Shown here: in pieces, positions 8,086 through 15,982 of the stretch
Numbering within the stretch: the first letter of the stretch is position 1
Layout of the letters: every line of letters starts with the position of its first letter
From: Saccharothrix sp. ALI-22-I
GTDB taxonomy: Bacteria > Actinomycetota > Actinomycetes > Mycobacteriales > Pseudonocardiaceae
Length of the DNA: 64,000 nt
Direction: 5' to 3'
NCBI RefSeq assembly: GCF_001984175.1
Contig: NZ_MTQP01000069.1
Span: forward strand, 496,001-560,000
Notes under the pieces: generated by a model
Databases searched by the model: none
What the model was told of the DNA's origin: nothing
What the model saw: the letters and a program-made list of their open reading frames with translations, nothing else
Position numbers and translations under genes: made by a program

Positions 8086-9090
8086 TCAGTCCCCCGTGCT
8101 GAACGCGGCGTCGAAGGACGCGGCGGGCGGGTCGAACAGGTGGCGCCGGATGAACCCGACCGCCTCCTCCGCCCCGCGCAGCCGGTCCATCCCGGCGTCC
8201 TCCCACTCCACCGAGATCGGCCCCCGGTACCCGATGGCGTTCAACGCCCGGAACGACTCCTCCCACGGCACGTCGCCGTGCCCGGTCGACACGAAGTCCC
8301 AGCCGCGCCGGGGATCGGCCCACGCCAGGTGCGAGCCGAGCCGGCCGTTGCGCCCGTCGAACCGCTTCTTCGTGTCCTTGCAGTCCACGTGGTAGATCCG
8401 GTCGGCGAAGTCGAGGATGAACCCGACCGGGTCGAGGTCCTGCCACACGAAGTGCGACGGGTCCCAGTTCAGGCCGAACGCGGGCCGGTTGCCGACCGCG
8501 TCCAGCGCGCGCCGCGTCGTCCAGTAGTCGTACGCGATCTCCGACGGGTGCACCTCGTGCGCGAACCGCACCCCGACCTCGTCGAACACGTCCAGGATCG
8601 GGTTCCAGCGCCGCGCGAAGTCCTCGTAACCGGCATCGATCACGGCCTGCGACACGGGCGGGAACATCGCCACGTACTTCCAGATCGACGACCCGGTGAA
8701 CCCGACGACGGTGTCCACCCCCAACCGGGCCGCCGCCCGCGCCGTGTCGGCCATCTCCAGAGCAGCCCGCTCCCGAACACCTTCGGGTGAACCGTCACCC
8801 CAGATCCGAGCGGGCACGATCGCCTGGTGGCGGAAGTCGATCGGGTCGTCGCACACGGCCTGGCCGACCAGGTGGTTGGAGATGGCGAACACCTCCAGCC
8901 CGTACCGCTTGAGCATCGCGCGCTTGGCGGGCACGTAATCGTCGTCCGCCAACGCCTTGTCCACCTCGAAGTGGTCGCCGGAGCAGGCGATCTCCACCCC
9001 GTCGTAACCCCACCCGGAGGCCAGCCGGCACACCTCCTCGAACGGCAGGTCGGCCCACTGGCCGGTGAACAGCGTGACCGGTCGGCTCAT
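8086..9090 (-). CDS. sugar phosphate isomerase/epimerase (AP endonuclease 2-like TIM barrel)
   Basis: A 334-residue TIM-barrel protein. Likely metal ligands lie in HEVHPSE (about residue 190), NWDPSHF (about 220), HVDCKD (about 245) and SVEWED (about 305), the arrangement of xylose isomerase-like and inosose/hydroxypyruvate isomerase families. It would isomerise or epimerise a sugar or sugar acid. The ATG at 9090 overlaps the stop of the upstream dehydrogenase by 4 bases (ATGA), so the two are translationally coupled. Isomerase plus MocA-type dehydrogenase behind a ROK regulator is a standard sugar or inositol-like catabolic unit; the exact substrate is unknown. Confidence 0.9.
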   Translation of the reverse strand: MSRPVTLFTGQWADLPFEEVCRLASGWGYDGVEIACSGDHFEVDKALADDDYVPAKRAMLKRYGLEVFAISNHLVGQAVCDDPIDFRHQAIVPARIWGDGSPEGVRERAALEMADTARAAARLGVDTVVGFTGSSIWKYVAMFPPVSQAVIDAGYEDFARRWNPILDVFDEVGVRFAHEVHPSEIAYDYWTTRRALDAVGNRPAFGLNWDPSHFVWQDLDPVGFILDFADRIYHVDCKDTKKRFDGRNGRLGSHLAWADPRRGWDFVSTGHGDVPWEESFRALNAIGYRGPISVEWEDAGMDRLRGAEEAVGFIRRHLFDPPAASFDAAFSTGD

Positions 9091-10229
9091 CGGGAGTCTC
9101 CAATCGTGGTCCACATCGACTGCTGCCCGGCACTCTCCTCCACCGCTGCCAGCACCCGCTGCACGCGCAGGCCGTCGGCGAAGCTCGGCGCCGGATCACT
9201 ACCGCTGCCGATGGCGGTCAGGAAGTCCGCCACCTCGTGCGTGAACGTGTGCTCGTAGCCGATCAGGTGACCCGGCGGCCACCACGCGCCGACGTACGGG
9301 TGGTCCGGCTCGGTCACCAGAACCCGCCGGAACCCGGCCGCCGACCCGTCCTCCTCCGAGAAGAACACCGACAGCTCGTTCATCGACTCGAAGTCGAACG
9401 CCAGGCTGCCGCGCGTGCCGTTGACCTCCAGCCGCATGGCGTTCTTGCGCCCCAACGCGTACCGGGTCGCCTCGAAGGTGCCCAAAGCGCCGGACGAGAA
9501 ACGGGCCAGGAACACCGCCGCGTCGTCCACGGTCACGTCGCCACGCCCGTCACCGTCGGGCCGGGAGCGCACGAACGTCTCGGTGGTGCCGCTGACCCCG
9601 GTGATCAGGTCGCCGGTGACGAACTGCGCGGCGTCCACGATGTGCGCGCCCAGGTCGCCCAAAGCGCCCGAACCGGCCTGCTCCCGCCGCAGCCGCCACG
9701 TCATCGGCGACTCCGGGTCGGACAGCCAGTCCTGCAGGTACACCGCGCGCACGTGCCGGACGTCGCCGATCCGGCCTTCCCGGACCAGCTTGCGGGCCAA
9801 CGCGATCGCGGGCACCCGGCGGTAGTTGAACGCGACCATCGACCGGACGCCCTTGACAGCCGCTTCAGCCGCGGCGGCGGCCATCGCCTCGGCTTCGGCC
9901 ACCGAGTTGGCCAGCGGCTTCTCGCACAGCACGTGCTTGCCGGCGGCGAGCGCGGCGAGCGCGATCTCGGCGTGTGTGTCGCCGGGCGTGCAGATGTCGA
10001 CGAGCTGGACGTCGTCCCGGGCGACGAGCGCGCGCCAATCGGTCTCGGCGGCGGCCCAGCCGTACTTGGTCGCCGCCGCCTTGGTCCGCACCGCGTCACG
10101 TCCGCCGAGGACGGCCAGGCGCGGCGTCAGGGGCACGTCGAAGAACCGGTGGACGCTGCGCCAGGCGTGCGAGTGCACCGCGCCCATGAACGCGTGGCCG
10201 ACCATGCCCACGCCGATCTCTTCCGTCAT
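9087..10229 (-). CDS. Gfo/Idh/MocA-family oxidoreductase
   Basis: A 380-residue NAD(P)-dependent dehydrogenase. The Rossmann fold begins GVGMVGHAFMGAVHSHAW, the family EKP motif appears as VLCEKPLANS (about residue 110), and the second domain carries FNYRRVPAIALARKLV and GDLGAHIVDAAQF (about 200, with the conserved substrate-binding His). It would oxidise a cyclic sugar or polyol. The ATG at 10229 follows AAAGGCTGCTG. It is coupled to the isomerase downstream. Upstream, after 41 bases, lies the scar of the deleted ABC transporter that probably imported its substrate. Confidence 0.92.
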   Translation of the reverse strand: MTEEIGVGMVGHAFMGAVHSHAWRSVHRFFDVPLTPRLAVLGGRDAVRTKAAATKYGWAAAETDWRALVARDDVQLVDICTPGDTHAEIALAALAAGKHVLCEKPLANSVAEAEAMAAAAAEAAVKGVRSMVAFNYRRVPAIALARKLVREGRIGDVRHVRAVYLQDWLSDPESPMTWRLRREQAGSGALGDLGAHIVDAAQFVTGDLITGVSGTTETFVRSRPDGDGRGDVTVDDAAVFLARFSSGALGTFEATRYALGRKNAMRLEVNGTRGSLAFDFESMNELSVFFSEEDGSAAGFRRVLVTEPDHPYVGAWWPPGHLIGYEHTFTHEVADFLTAIGSGSDPAPSFADGLRVQRVLAAVEESAGQQSMWTTIGDSR

Positions 10230-10270
10230 CAGCAGCCTTTCGCAGCAGTGTCTTACCCGGATGAACTGGG

Positions 10271-10390
10271 TCAGGAGTCGAACCCGACGTCGAGGTACTG
10301 GTCGACGTTCTCCTTGGTCAGGTCCGCCTGGTCCAGGGCGCGCACGCCGGGGAAGGTCTTGCCGATGCCCGTCATCCTGAGCAGCGTCAT
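10271..10390 (-). pseudogene. deletion scar: ABC transporter ATPase start fused to substrate-binding protein end
   Basis: The 39-residue frame begins MTLLRMTGIGKTFPGVRALD, the standard N-terminus of RbsA/XylG-type sugar ABC ATPases, and continues directly as DLTKENVDQYLDVGFDS, the usual C-terminus of ribose/xylose-type periplasmic binding proteins. The fusion is in frame and ends in TGA. The ATG overlaps the ROK gene stop by 4 bases, showing intact operon structure upstream. An ancestral order ROK - ATPase - permease - binding protein - dehydrogenase - isomerase with one internal deletion explains everything. No transport function can remain. Confidence 0.8.
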
Positions 10391-11583
10391 GCCGAGGCCC
10401 CTTCACGTTGGCGGTCTTGTTTCGGGGTGCCTTCCTTGAGCGGCACGACGGTCGGGTCGTCCAGCACGCGGCGCAGTGCGGCCAGGGCCGCGCCCCTCGC
10501 GCCCGCGGTGAAACCGAGCGTGGAGGCGGTGACCGGGGTCTTCTCCTGCTTCTGCGGCGCGACCAGCCAGTCCTGGAGAGCGGCGAAGTAGCCGCCGAGG
10601 ACGATCTTCTGCGGGTTGAGCAGGCTGGTGAGGACCGAGAGGCCGGACGCCAGGGCGGCGGCCGTGCGGTGCAGGGCGTCGAGGGTGCGCGCGTCACCGC
10701 GTTCGGCCCGGGTGCGCAGGATGGACATGCGTTCGCCTTGGGCCAGCCTGGGGTTGTGCACCTGGTCGTGGCGCGGCGCGCAGGCGTGCAGGAACGCGTC
10801 CAGGCCCACCTGGGTCTCCCAGCAGCCGCGCCGGCCGCAGCCGCAGAAGGTGCTGCCGAGCTGGTCGAGGACCATGTGGCCGACCTCGCCCGCGCGGTTG
10901 TCCGCGCCGCGCACCAGGACGCCGTTCGCGATCACGCCCGCGGCGACGCTGTGGTCGCCGTTGAGGTAGACGAGGTCGTCGACCGGGTCGGTGTCGTGTT
11001 CGGCGTAGGCGGCGAGGTTGGTCTCGTTGTCGATGTCCATCCTGGTGATGGGCAGGCCGGTGCGTGCGGCCAGGCCGTCGACCACGGCCACCTCGCGCCA
11101 GCGCAGCCGGGTGGCGGTCGCGATGCCGGTCTCGCGGTCGGCCCGGCCGGGGACGGCGACGGTGATACCCGTCCAGTCGGCTTTGGCCACGTCCTTGAGG
11201 GCTTTCCGGGCCAGGTCGGCCAGTTGGTCCAGGGCGTGTTCGGGGGCGTTGGTGTCGCAGCTGGTCTGCCGGCGGAGGTGGACCTCGCCGGTCAGGTCGG
11301 TGATGGTCGCGCCGACGTGGCCGGGGTGGACGTCCAGGCCGATGCCGCAGACGGCGCCGGGGCGCAACTGGATCAGTTGACCGGGTCGGCCCTGGGTGGT
11401 CGTGGTGCCGGCGCGTTGGGTCAGGCCGCGTTGTTCGAGGTCGGCCAGGAGCGGGGCGACGGTGGCCTTGGAGAGGTCCGACCCGGCGGCCAGCTGGGCG
11501 CGGGAGAGGGGGCCTCGGGCGCGGAGCGTGCGCAGGAGCAGGGCGAGGTTGGCCTCGCGTCTGCCCTCGGTCTGCGCCTGCAT
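10387..11583 (-). CDS. ROK-family transcriptional regulator
   Basis: A 398-residue protein. Residues about 8-70 form a winged helix (LLLRTLRARGPLSRAQLAAG, then SDLSKATVAPLLADLEQRG). The ROK sugar-kinase-like domain follows, starting CGIGLDVHPGHVGATITDL, with the zinc-binding CGCGRRGC loop near residue 255 and the HMVL segment just before it. It probably represses the adjoining sugar operon and responds to a sugar ligand. It is the first gene of the operon and its stop overlaps the transporter scar. Its own promoter region, 11584-11812, holds inverted repeats. Confidence 0.92.
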   Translation of the reverse strand: MQAQTEGRREANLALLLRTLRARGPLSRAQLAAGSDLSKATVAPLLADLEQRGLTQRAGTTTTQGRPGQLIQLRPGAVCGIGLDVHPGHVGATITDLTGEVHLRRQTSCDTNAPEHALDQLADLARKALKDVAKADWTGITVAVPGRADRETGIATATRLRWREVAVVDGLAARTGLPITRMDIDNETNLAAYAEHDTDPVDDLVYLNGDHSVAAGVIANGVLVRGADNRAGEVGHMVLDQLGSTFCGCGRRGCWETQVGLDAFLHACAPRHDQVHNPRLAQGERMSILRTRAERGDARTLDALHRTAAALASGLSVLTSLLNPQKIVLGGYFAALQDWLVAPQKQEKTPVTASTLGFTAGARGAALAALRRVLDDPTVVPLKEGTPKQDRQREGASA

Positions 11584-11812
11584 CGTCTCTCCGACTTCGT
11601 TGAGGGAGTCGATCGAATGAGGTGGTCCAGCTCACTTTCTGGGGTGAGTTGCGGCCGATCCTGGCAGTTGACTGCACGGTCTGACAAGAACTTGGGCCTA
11701 CTTTTGTCGGTTCATTGCAAAAGTCGGCTCCTATTAGACAGAAGCCGATCAATTGCTTTCGCAAACCCCAACGGCGTGCACGAGCGTTCGATCGTGGAAC
11801 GCGGGGGTCGGG
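11584..11812. promoter_or_regulatory. promoter region of the ROK operon with inverted repeats
   Basis: This gap separates two same-strand ROK genes. ACTTTTG (11700-11706) and CAAAAGT (11718-11724) form an inverted repeat with an 11-base spacer. A second pair, TCGGCT and AGCCGA, lies between about 11725 and 11750. The stretch is AT-richer than its surroundings. These are candidate operators for the ROK regulator at 10387; no experimental site is known. Confidence 0.4.
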
Positions 11813-13018
11813 TCAGCCTGCCGGGGAGAAGGCGCGGTCGGTCGCGGACCAGGCGGCGCCGGTCACGCCGGCCAGGTCGCCCAACTCGGACAGCACGATG
11901 GGCAGGTTGCCGGTCGCCAACGGCAGCGAACGGCGGTAGACGGCGCTGCGCACCTCCGCCAGCAGGGAGTGGCCCAGCCGCGAGACACCGCCGCCGATGA
12001 CGACCATGCCCGGGTTGAGGAAGCTGACCAAGGACGCGACCACGTGCCCGAGGCGTCGGCCGCCCTCGCGCACCAGGTTGGCCGCGGCGAAGTCACCCGC
12101 CGCGGCGGCGGTGCCGACGTCCTCGGCGGTGAGCACGCCCTTGTCGTGCAGGGCGGTGGCCAGGGCGACGGAACGCCCGCTGCGGGCCAACGTCGTCGCG
12201 TCACGCGCCAGCGCCGCGCCACCGAAGTAGGCCTCCAGGCAGCCGACCTCGCCGCACGCGCAGGCCGGGCCGAAGTCGTCCAGCCTGATGTGCCCGATAT
12301 CGCCGGCGGTGCCGGCCACGCCCCGGTAGACCCGTCCGCCGAGCACTATCCCGCAGCCGATGCCGGTGCCGACCTTGACGAAGATCAGGTCTTCCAGGGA
12401 CCTGGCCACGCCCGCGTGGCGTTCGCCCAACGCCATGGCGTTCACGTCGTTGTCCACGGTCACCGGGCAGCCCCAGCGGCCGGCCAGCTCGTCGCGCACG
12501 GGGTAGCGGTCCCAGCCGGGCATGATCGGCGGCGCGACCGGCATGCCGTCGCGGAAGCTCACCGGCCCCGGCAGCCCGATGCCCGCGCCGATCAGCCTGC
12601 CCGGCGCCTTGGCGTAGACGAGGTCGGCCAGCTCGGCGACCCGGCTCAACACCTGCGCGGGGCCGCTGCGGACGTCGCAGTCCTCGCTGAGGCTCTCCAG
12701 CACCTCGCACCGACCGTCGGTGACCGCGATGGTGACCGAGGTCGCGCCCACGTCCACGCCGAGAACACGCAGGTCGTCGGCCAGGTGGACGAGCGTGGAA
12801 CGCCGCCCGCCCCGGCTCGCGGCCGGTCCGCCGATCTGGACCAGGCCGACGTCCACCAGCCTGGCCAGCTCGGCGGTCAGCTTGGCCCTGGGCAGCTCCA
12901 GCCGTTCGCCCAGCGCGACCCGGGACATCGCGCCCTCGTCGCGGAGCAGACCCAGCAGCTCCGACTGCCTGCCGGAAACCACCCGCGGCTGCTGACCGCT
13001 GCCCGTCGCGCTGCTCAT
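11813..13018 (-). CDS. ROK-family protein (regulator with N-terminal HTH)
   Basis: A 401-residue protein with an N-terminal winged helix (residues about 15-75: QSELLGLLRDEGAMSRVALG) and a ROK domain (VLGVDVGATSVTIAVTDG near 87). It keeps the glucokinase-like Asp in VDNDVNAMALGERH and the zinc loop CACGEVGCLEAYFGG (about 258). Because the Asp and phosphate loops are intact it could bind or phosphorylate a sugar. The ATG at 13018 lies 18 bases after the stop of the nSTAND gene, so both may share a transcript. Target genes are unknown. Confidence 0.9.
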   Translation of the reverse strand: MSSATGSGQQPRVVSGRQSELLGLLRDEGAMSRVALGERLELPRAKLTAELARLVDVGLVQIGGPAASRGGRRSTLVHLADDLRVLGVDVGATSVTIAVTDGRCEVLESLSEDCDVRSGPAQVLSRVAELADLVYAKAPGRLIGAGIGLPGPVSFRDGMPVAPPIMPGWDRYPVRDELAGRWGCPVTVDNDVNAMALGERHAGVARSLEDLIFVKVGTGIGCGIVLGGRVYRGVAGTAGDIGHIRLDDFGPACACGEVGCLEAYFGGAALARDATTLARSGRSVALATALHDKGVLTAEDVGTAAAAGDFAAANLVREGGRRLGHVVASLVSFLNPGMVVIGGGVSRLGHSLLAEVRSAVYRRSLPLATGNLPIVLSELGDLAGVTGAAWSATDRAFSPAG

Positions 13019-13036
13019 GGCACCAATTTACGGCTG

Positions 13037-14764
13037 CTACGGGCAGACCGGGACCCGATCGACCTCGGGGAGGAATTGTCGCCAGTCGTCGTCGCCGAGG
13101 CGGAGGTCTTCGCGTTGGCAGATCTTGGCGGTGACGCTGTGCGCGTCACGGTCCAGGCGCCAGATCTCCTGGCCGTCGGAGTACACGTAGTCCCCGAACT
13201 CCGGCCGGTACACCGGCACGTGCGACAGCGGGAAGACGGTGCGCACGGTGGAGAGCCGCTCCGGTCGGGCCGGATCGGCGAGGCTCCAGAAGGACACTTC
13301 GACGTTGTCGTGCACGACGAGGGTGCGGTCCTCCTCGCTGAACGAGAACTGGTACCCCTCTCCGCCCGGCCTCACCTCGGACCACGGCCGCGGGTCGTGC
13401 TCGTCGGAGACATCCAGGATTCGAGCCCATTCGTCGGGCTGTTCGGTGATGACCAGGTAGTCGCCTCCGGTGCTGTAGTCGAACACGCCTGTCCCGGAGC
13501 TTCCCAGCGGTACCTCCGCGAGGGGCTGCAGGGCGTGGTTCCCGGTGATGCGCCAGAACCGGATCGAGGCTCCGCCGTCCTCCGCGCACGTCGAGGCGAA
13601 CACCTGCCCATCGGGTCGCACCCGTCCGACCACGACGTCGCACGGAAGCGCGATCTCCGTCGGAGCGGCGGGGTCGGAGACGTCCCACAGTGACCGCACC
13701 ATCCCGCTGTCCTCCGTCGAGGATTGCGGTTCGTAGCCGAGCAGGACCCGTCCGTCCGAGGATGCCGAGAAGACTTGGACTCGACGGGGAAGTGCGGCGA
13801 TTCGCCGTGGGACGGCGGGGTCGTCGATGCTCCACACGTCGGTGTGTTCTTCGACTTCGAAAACCATGACGCTGTCGTTGATGAACGGGTTGTAGTAGTA
13901 CTGGAATTCCTGCGACAGTCGGGCCCCGGGCACCGCGCGGTCGGCGAGCACTCGCCACAACAAGATGCCGCTCTGTTCCGAAGCGAACGCCACCCTGCCG
14001 GGAGGTCCTATGCGGACCGAGGCGGTGCGCAGGGCTGCGTCGCCGCGCGGAATCCTGCTCACCGCCAGGTGCGCGGTGAGCAAGGCGTCCCGTGTTTCCG
14101 GGGTGGGTACGACGCGGTAGGCGGCGTGGGCGAGCGCGACCGCGAGTTCCGGTCGGGTGGAGATCAGTGAAGTGGCCTTCATCACCGCTTGCTGCGCCAC
14201 CGCGCGGGTGCGGGCCTGGTCTGCGCGCCGCTCGGCGATCACGGCGTAGGTGGCGGTGGCGGCCAGCACCAGGACCAGGGCGGTGAGCAGGGCGACGAAC
14301 AGCTTGAGTCTGCGCGTTCGGCGGCGGGCGGCGGCTCGTTGGTCGCGTTCGTGTTCGAGCACCGGCTGGTCGGTCGGGGTGAGCACGAGACGCGGCCACC
14401 GCGCCGACCCGCGAACCGGCAGCGCGCCCCGGTCGATCGCGGTCAGGAGCCCGGCCCGCAGCAGCGACGACTTGCCCGCGCCGGACGGCGCGACCACGAC
14501 CAGCGGACCGCCTTCGTCCAGCCGCTCGGCCGCACGCTCGACCAGCCGCGCGGTCAGCGCGTCACGGCCGAAGAACCACTGCGACTGCTCGGCGGTGAAG
14601 GCCGCCAGCCCCGGGTACGGGCACTCGCCGTCAGCGTCCGGAGCCTCCGCGCGCCGCGTGACACCGTCTTCGTAGTGGACGTGGACGTCCCGCCCCGCGA
14701 TCGTGGCCCGCGCGTGGCCCGAGACCGTGGCGCGCAGCCTCGTCACCCGATCCCGTCCGGTCAT
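13037..14764 (-). CDS. nSTAND-type NTPase with beta-propeller, internally shortened
   Basis: 575 residues. Order: an N-terminal TIAGRDVHV motif (about 21-29); the nSTAND entry CPYPGLAAF and QWFFGRD (48-68); Walker A APSGAGKSS (92-100); then, directly after RWPRLVLTPTDQPV (about 135), an Arg-rich stretch, a membrane helix (about 154-175) and a WD-like propeller of about 390 residues. Full-length relatives carry about 300 further residues between Walker A and the helix, including Walker B, the sensor and the winged helix. These are missing in frame, so ATPase switching is probably lost. It is coupled by a 4-base overlap to the small partner gene. Relatives act in signalling or phage-defence conflict systems (family knowledge). 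Confidence 0.75.
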   Translation of the reverse strand: MTGRDRVTRLRATVSGHARATIAGRDVHVHYEDGVTRRAEAPDADGECPYPGLAAFTAEQSQWFFGRDALTARLVERAAERLDEGGPLVVVAPSGAGKSSLLRAGLLTAIDRGALPVRGSARWPRLVLTPTDQPVLEHERDQRAAARRRTRRLKLFVALLTALVLVLAATATYAVIAERRADQARTRAVAQQAVMKATSLISTRPELAVALAHAAYRVVPTPETRDALLTAHLAVSRIPRGDAALRTASVRIGPPGRVAFASEQSGILLWRVLADRAVPGARLSQEFQYYYNPFINDSVMVFEVEEHTDVWSIDDPAVPRRIAALPRRVQVFSASSDGRVLLGYEPQSSTEDSGMVRSLWDVSDPAAPTEIALPCDVVVGRVRPDGQVFASTCAEDGGASIRFWRITGNHALQPLAEVPLGSSGTGVFDYSTGGDYLVITEQPDEWARILDVSDEHDPRPWSEVRPGGEGYQFSFSEEDRTLVVHDNVEVSFWSLADPARPERLSTVRTVFPLSHVPVYRPEFGDYVYSDGQEIWRLDRDAHSVTAKICQREDLRLGDDDWRQFLPEVDRVPVCP

Positions 14765-15174
14765 GGTCCGGTGATGTGCACGTCCCGCCCGGCCATCGTG
14801 ACACTGCTGTGCCCGGACGCCCTGACCCGCATGGAGATACTTCCGATGTCGGTGTCCCCGCCACCTGACGCCGACGCCCAGCCCTCCACCATCCGACGCA
14901 GTTCGTCAGCCACAGCGGGGTTGCCCGCCACCAGCCTGCGCAACCGGCTGCGCCACTCCCCCACCAGCTCCGCCACGGCCTCGTCGTCCGCGATCTCCAG
15001 CGCCCGCAACGCCGCGGCACGAGTCTCGGCGGCATCGGCCTCGACCGCGTCCCCCTGCTCCGCGTGGACCCGCCGCCACAACCCGCCGATCGCCGCCACG
15101 ACCGTCTGCCACGCCTCGCCCGTCAACCTCTCGACCAGCGTCGTCGCCGCGCTCGCCACCAGATCGGATTCCAT
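14761..15174 (-). CDS. small partner protein of the nSTAND NTPase
   Basis: A 137-residue protein that is mostly helical (residues 1-105: LVASAATTLVERLTGEAWQT, then RALEIADDEAVAELVGEW). Its C-terminal stretch RASGHSSVTMAGRDVHITGP repeats the motif at the N-terminus of the NTPase it overlaps by 4 bases. Small proteins of this type occur upstream of nSTAND genes in Streptomyces and relatives (recalled association). The shared motif suggests a matched adaptor and receptor pair. Biochemical function is unknown. The 99 bases from 15175 to 15273 hold nothing clear beyond its promoter region. Confidence 0.7.
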   Translation of the reverse strand: MESDLVASAATTLVERLTGEAWQTVVAAIGGLWRRVHAEQGDAVEADAAETRAAALRALEIADDEAVAELVGEWRSRLRRLVAGNPAVADELRRMVEGWASASGGGDTDIGSISMRVRASGHSSVTMAGRDVHITGP

Positions 15175-15273
15175 GCCCCGCCCCTACATGATCAACGCTC
15201 CCCATCCAGCGTGTCAGGACGCCAAAGGCCAACGCACGTGTGAAATGGAAGTTCATCCCATCGAGTCCGGGCC

Positions 15274-15816
15274 TCAAAGACGCGCGAGGTGGCGCAGCGT
15301 CACGTCCTGCTCATCCGGGTTCCCAGGCCACGAGCAGGTCGAAGAGACGTCGAGTGCCACCTCGTCCGGCAGCGGCTGCGGGGCGCCCAGAGTGATCTGG
15401 GCGTCGTAGGTGTGCACCGCGATCTCCTGGAGCTGGTGCCGGGCGACGGCACCGCAGGTCTGCGGCGACTGCGACCTGCCCCACCCCGTCCAGCAACCGC
15501 GATCCGGGCCGGCCTCCCGCAGTGCGTCCAGTAGCTGCTGCGTCGATGCGGCCAACCAGGCCAGCAGTGCCTCGCGCTCCCGAGGCGCAGCCGGGCCCTC
15601 TGGAGCGGACTTGGCAGCGGCAGGCCCTGCGGCGACGGTGGCGGCCCAGGAGCGGCGCCCCTCGCCCAGGTGCCGCACCAGATCGAACAGCGTCCACTCG
15701 GGGCAGGTCGGCACCTGCACGTCGAGGCTGGGCGCGGAGGCGACCGCGGCCCGGAACGCGCTCGACCGTTCGTCGATCAGCCGCAGCAGGTCGGGGAACT
15801 CCAGAGTGCTTTCCAC
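15274..15816 (-). pseudogene. mycothiol-dependent maleylpyruvate isomerase-family protein with C-terminal deletion
   Basis: The first 155 residues match the DinB-like TIGR03083 family: the metal region TCPEWTLFDLVRHLGEG (about 37-53, with the first His) and AVARHQLQEIAVHTYDAQ (about 125-142, with HxxxE and H ligands), then LPDEVALD. Full-length relatives run about 80 residues further and end in a DLLxAWEP motif. Here, right after VALD, another frame reads LFDLLVAWEPG and stops at 15311, while the actual frame runs out as an unrelated tail. A deletion has joined the middle of the gene to its end out of frame. The metal site survives, so residual activity is possible. Confidence 0.65.
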
Positions 15817-15936
15817 TCCGGCTGTCTATCACCGTGCTCCGGCAACCGGACAGCGAATTCGCAGCCGACGCGGCGGGCGCTCGGCCGGGCTGCGCGCCCT
15901 CGGATGCCGCGGTGTCCTCGCTCGCGACCTTGCGGC

Positions 15937-15982
15937 AGCGGGTCAGCGGGTCAGCGGGTCAGCGGGTCAGCGGGTCAGCGGG
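15937..15982. repeat. 8-bp tandem repeat, nearly six copies
   Basis: The unit AGCGGGTC occurs five times without change from 15937 to 15976, followed by a partial copy. The array includes the stop codon (15975-15977) of the minus-strand gene that follows, so copy-number change would alter only the 3' edge. The rest of 15817-15936 shows nothing clear. Confidence 0.9.

Noticed and set aside
15937..15982. CRISPR-like repeats
   Set aside because: The 8-bp units are directly adjacent with no spacers; the 22-bp array at 41361 is also spacer-free and changes orientation.
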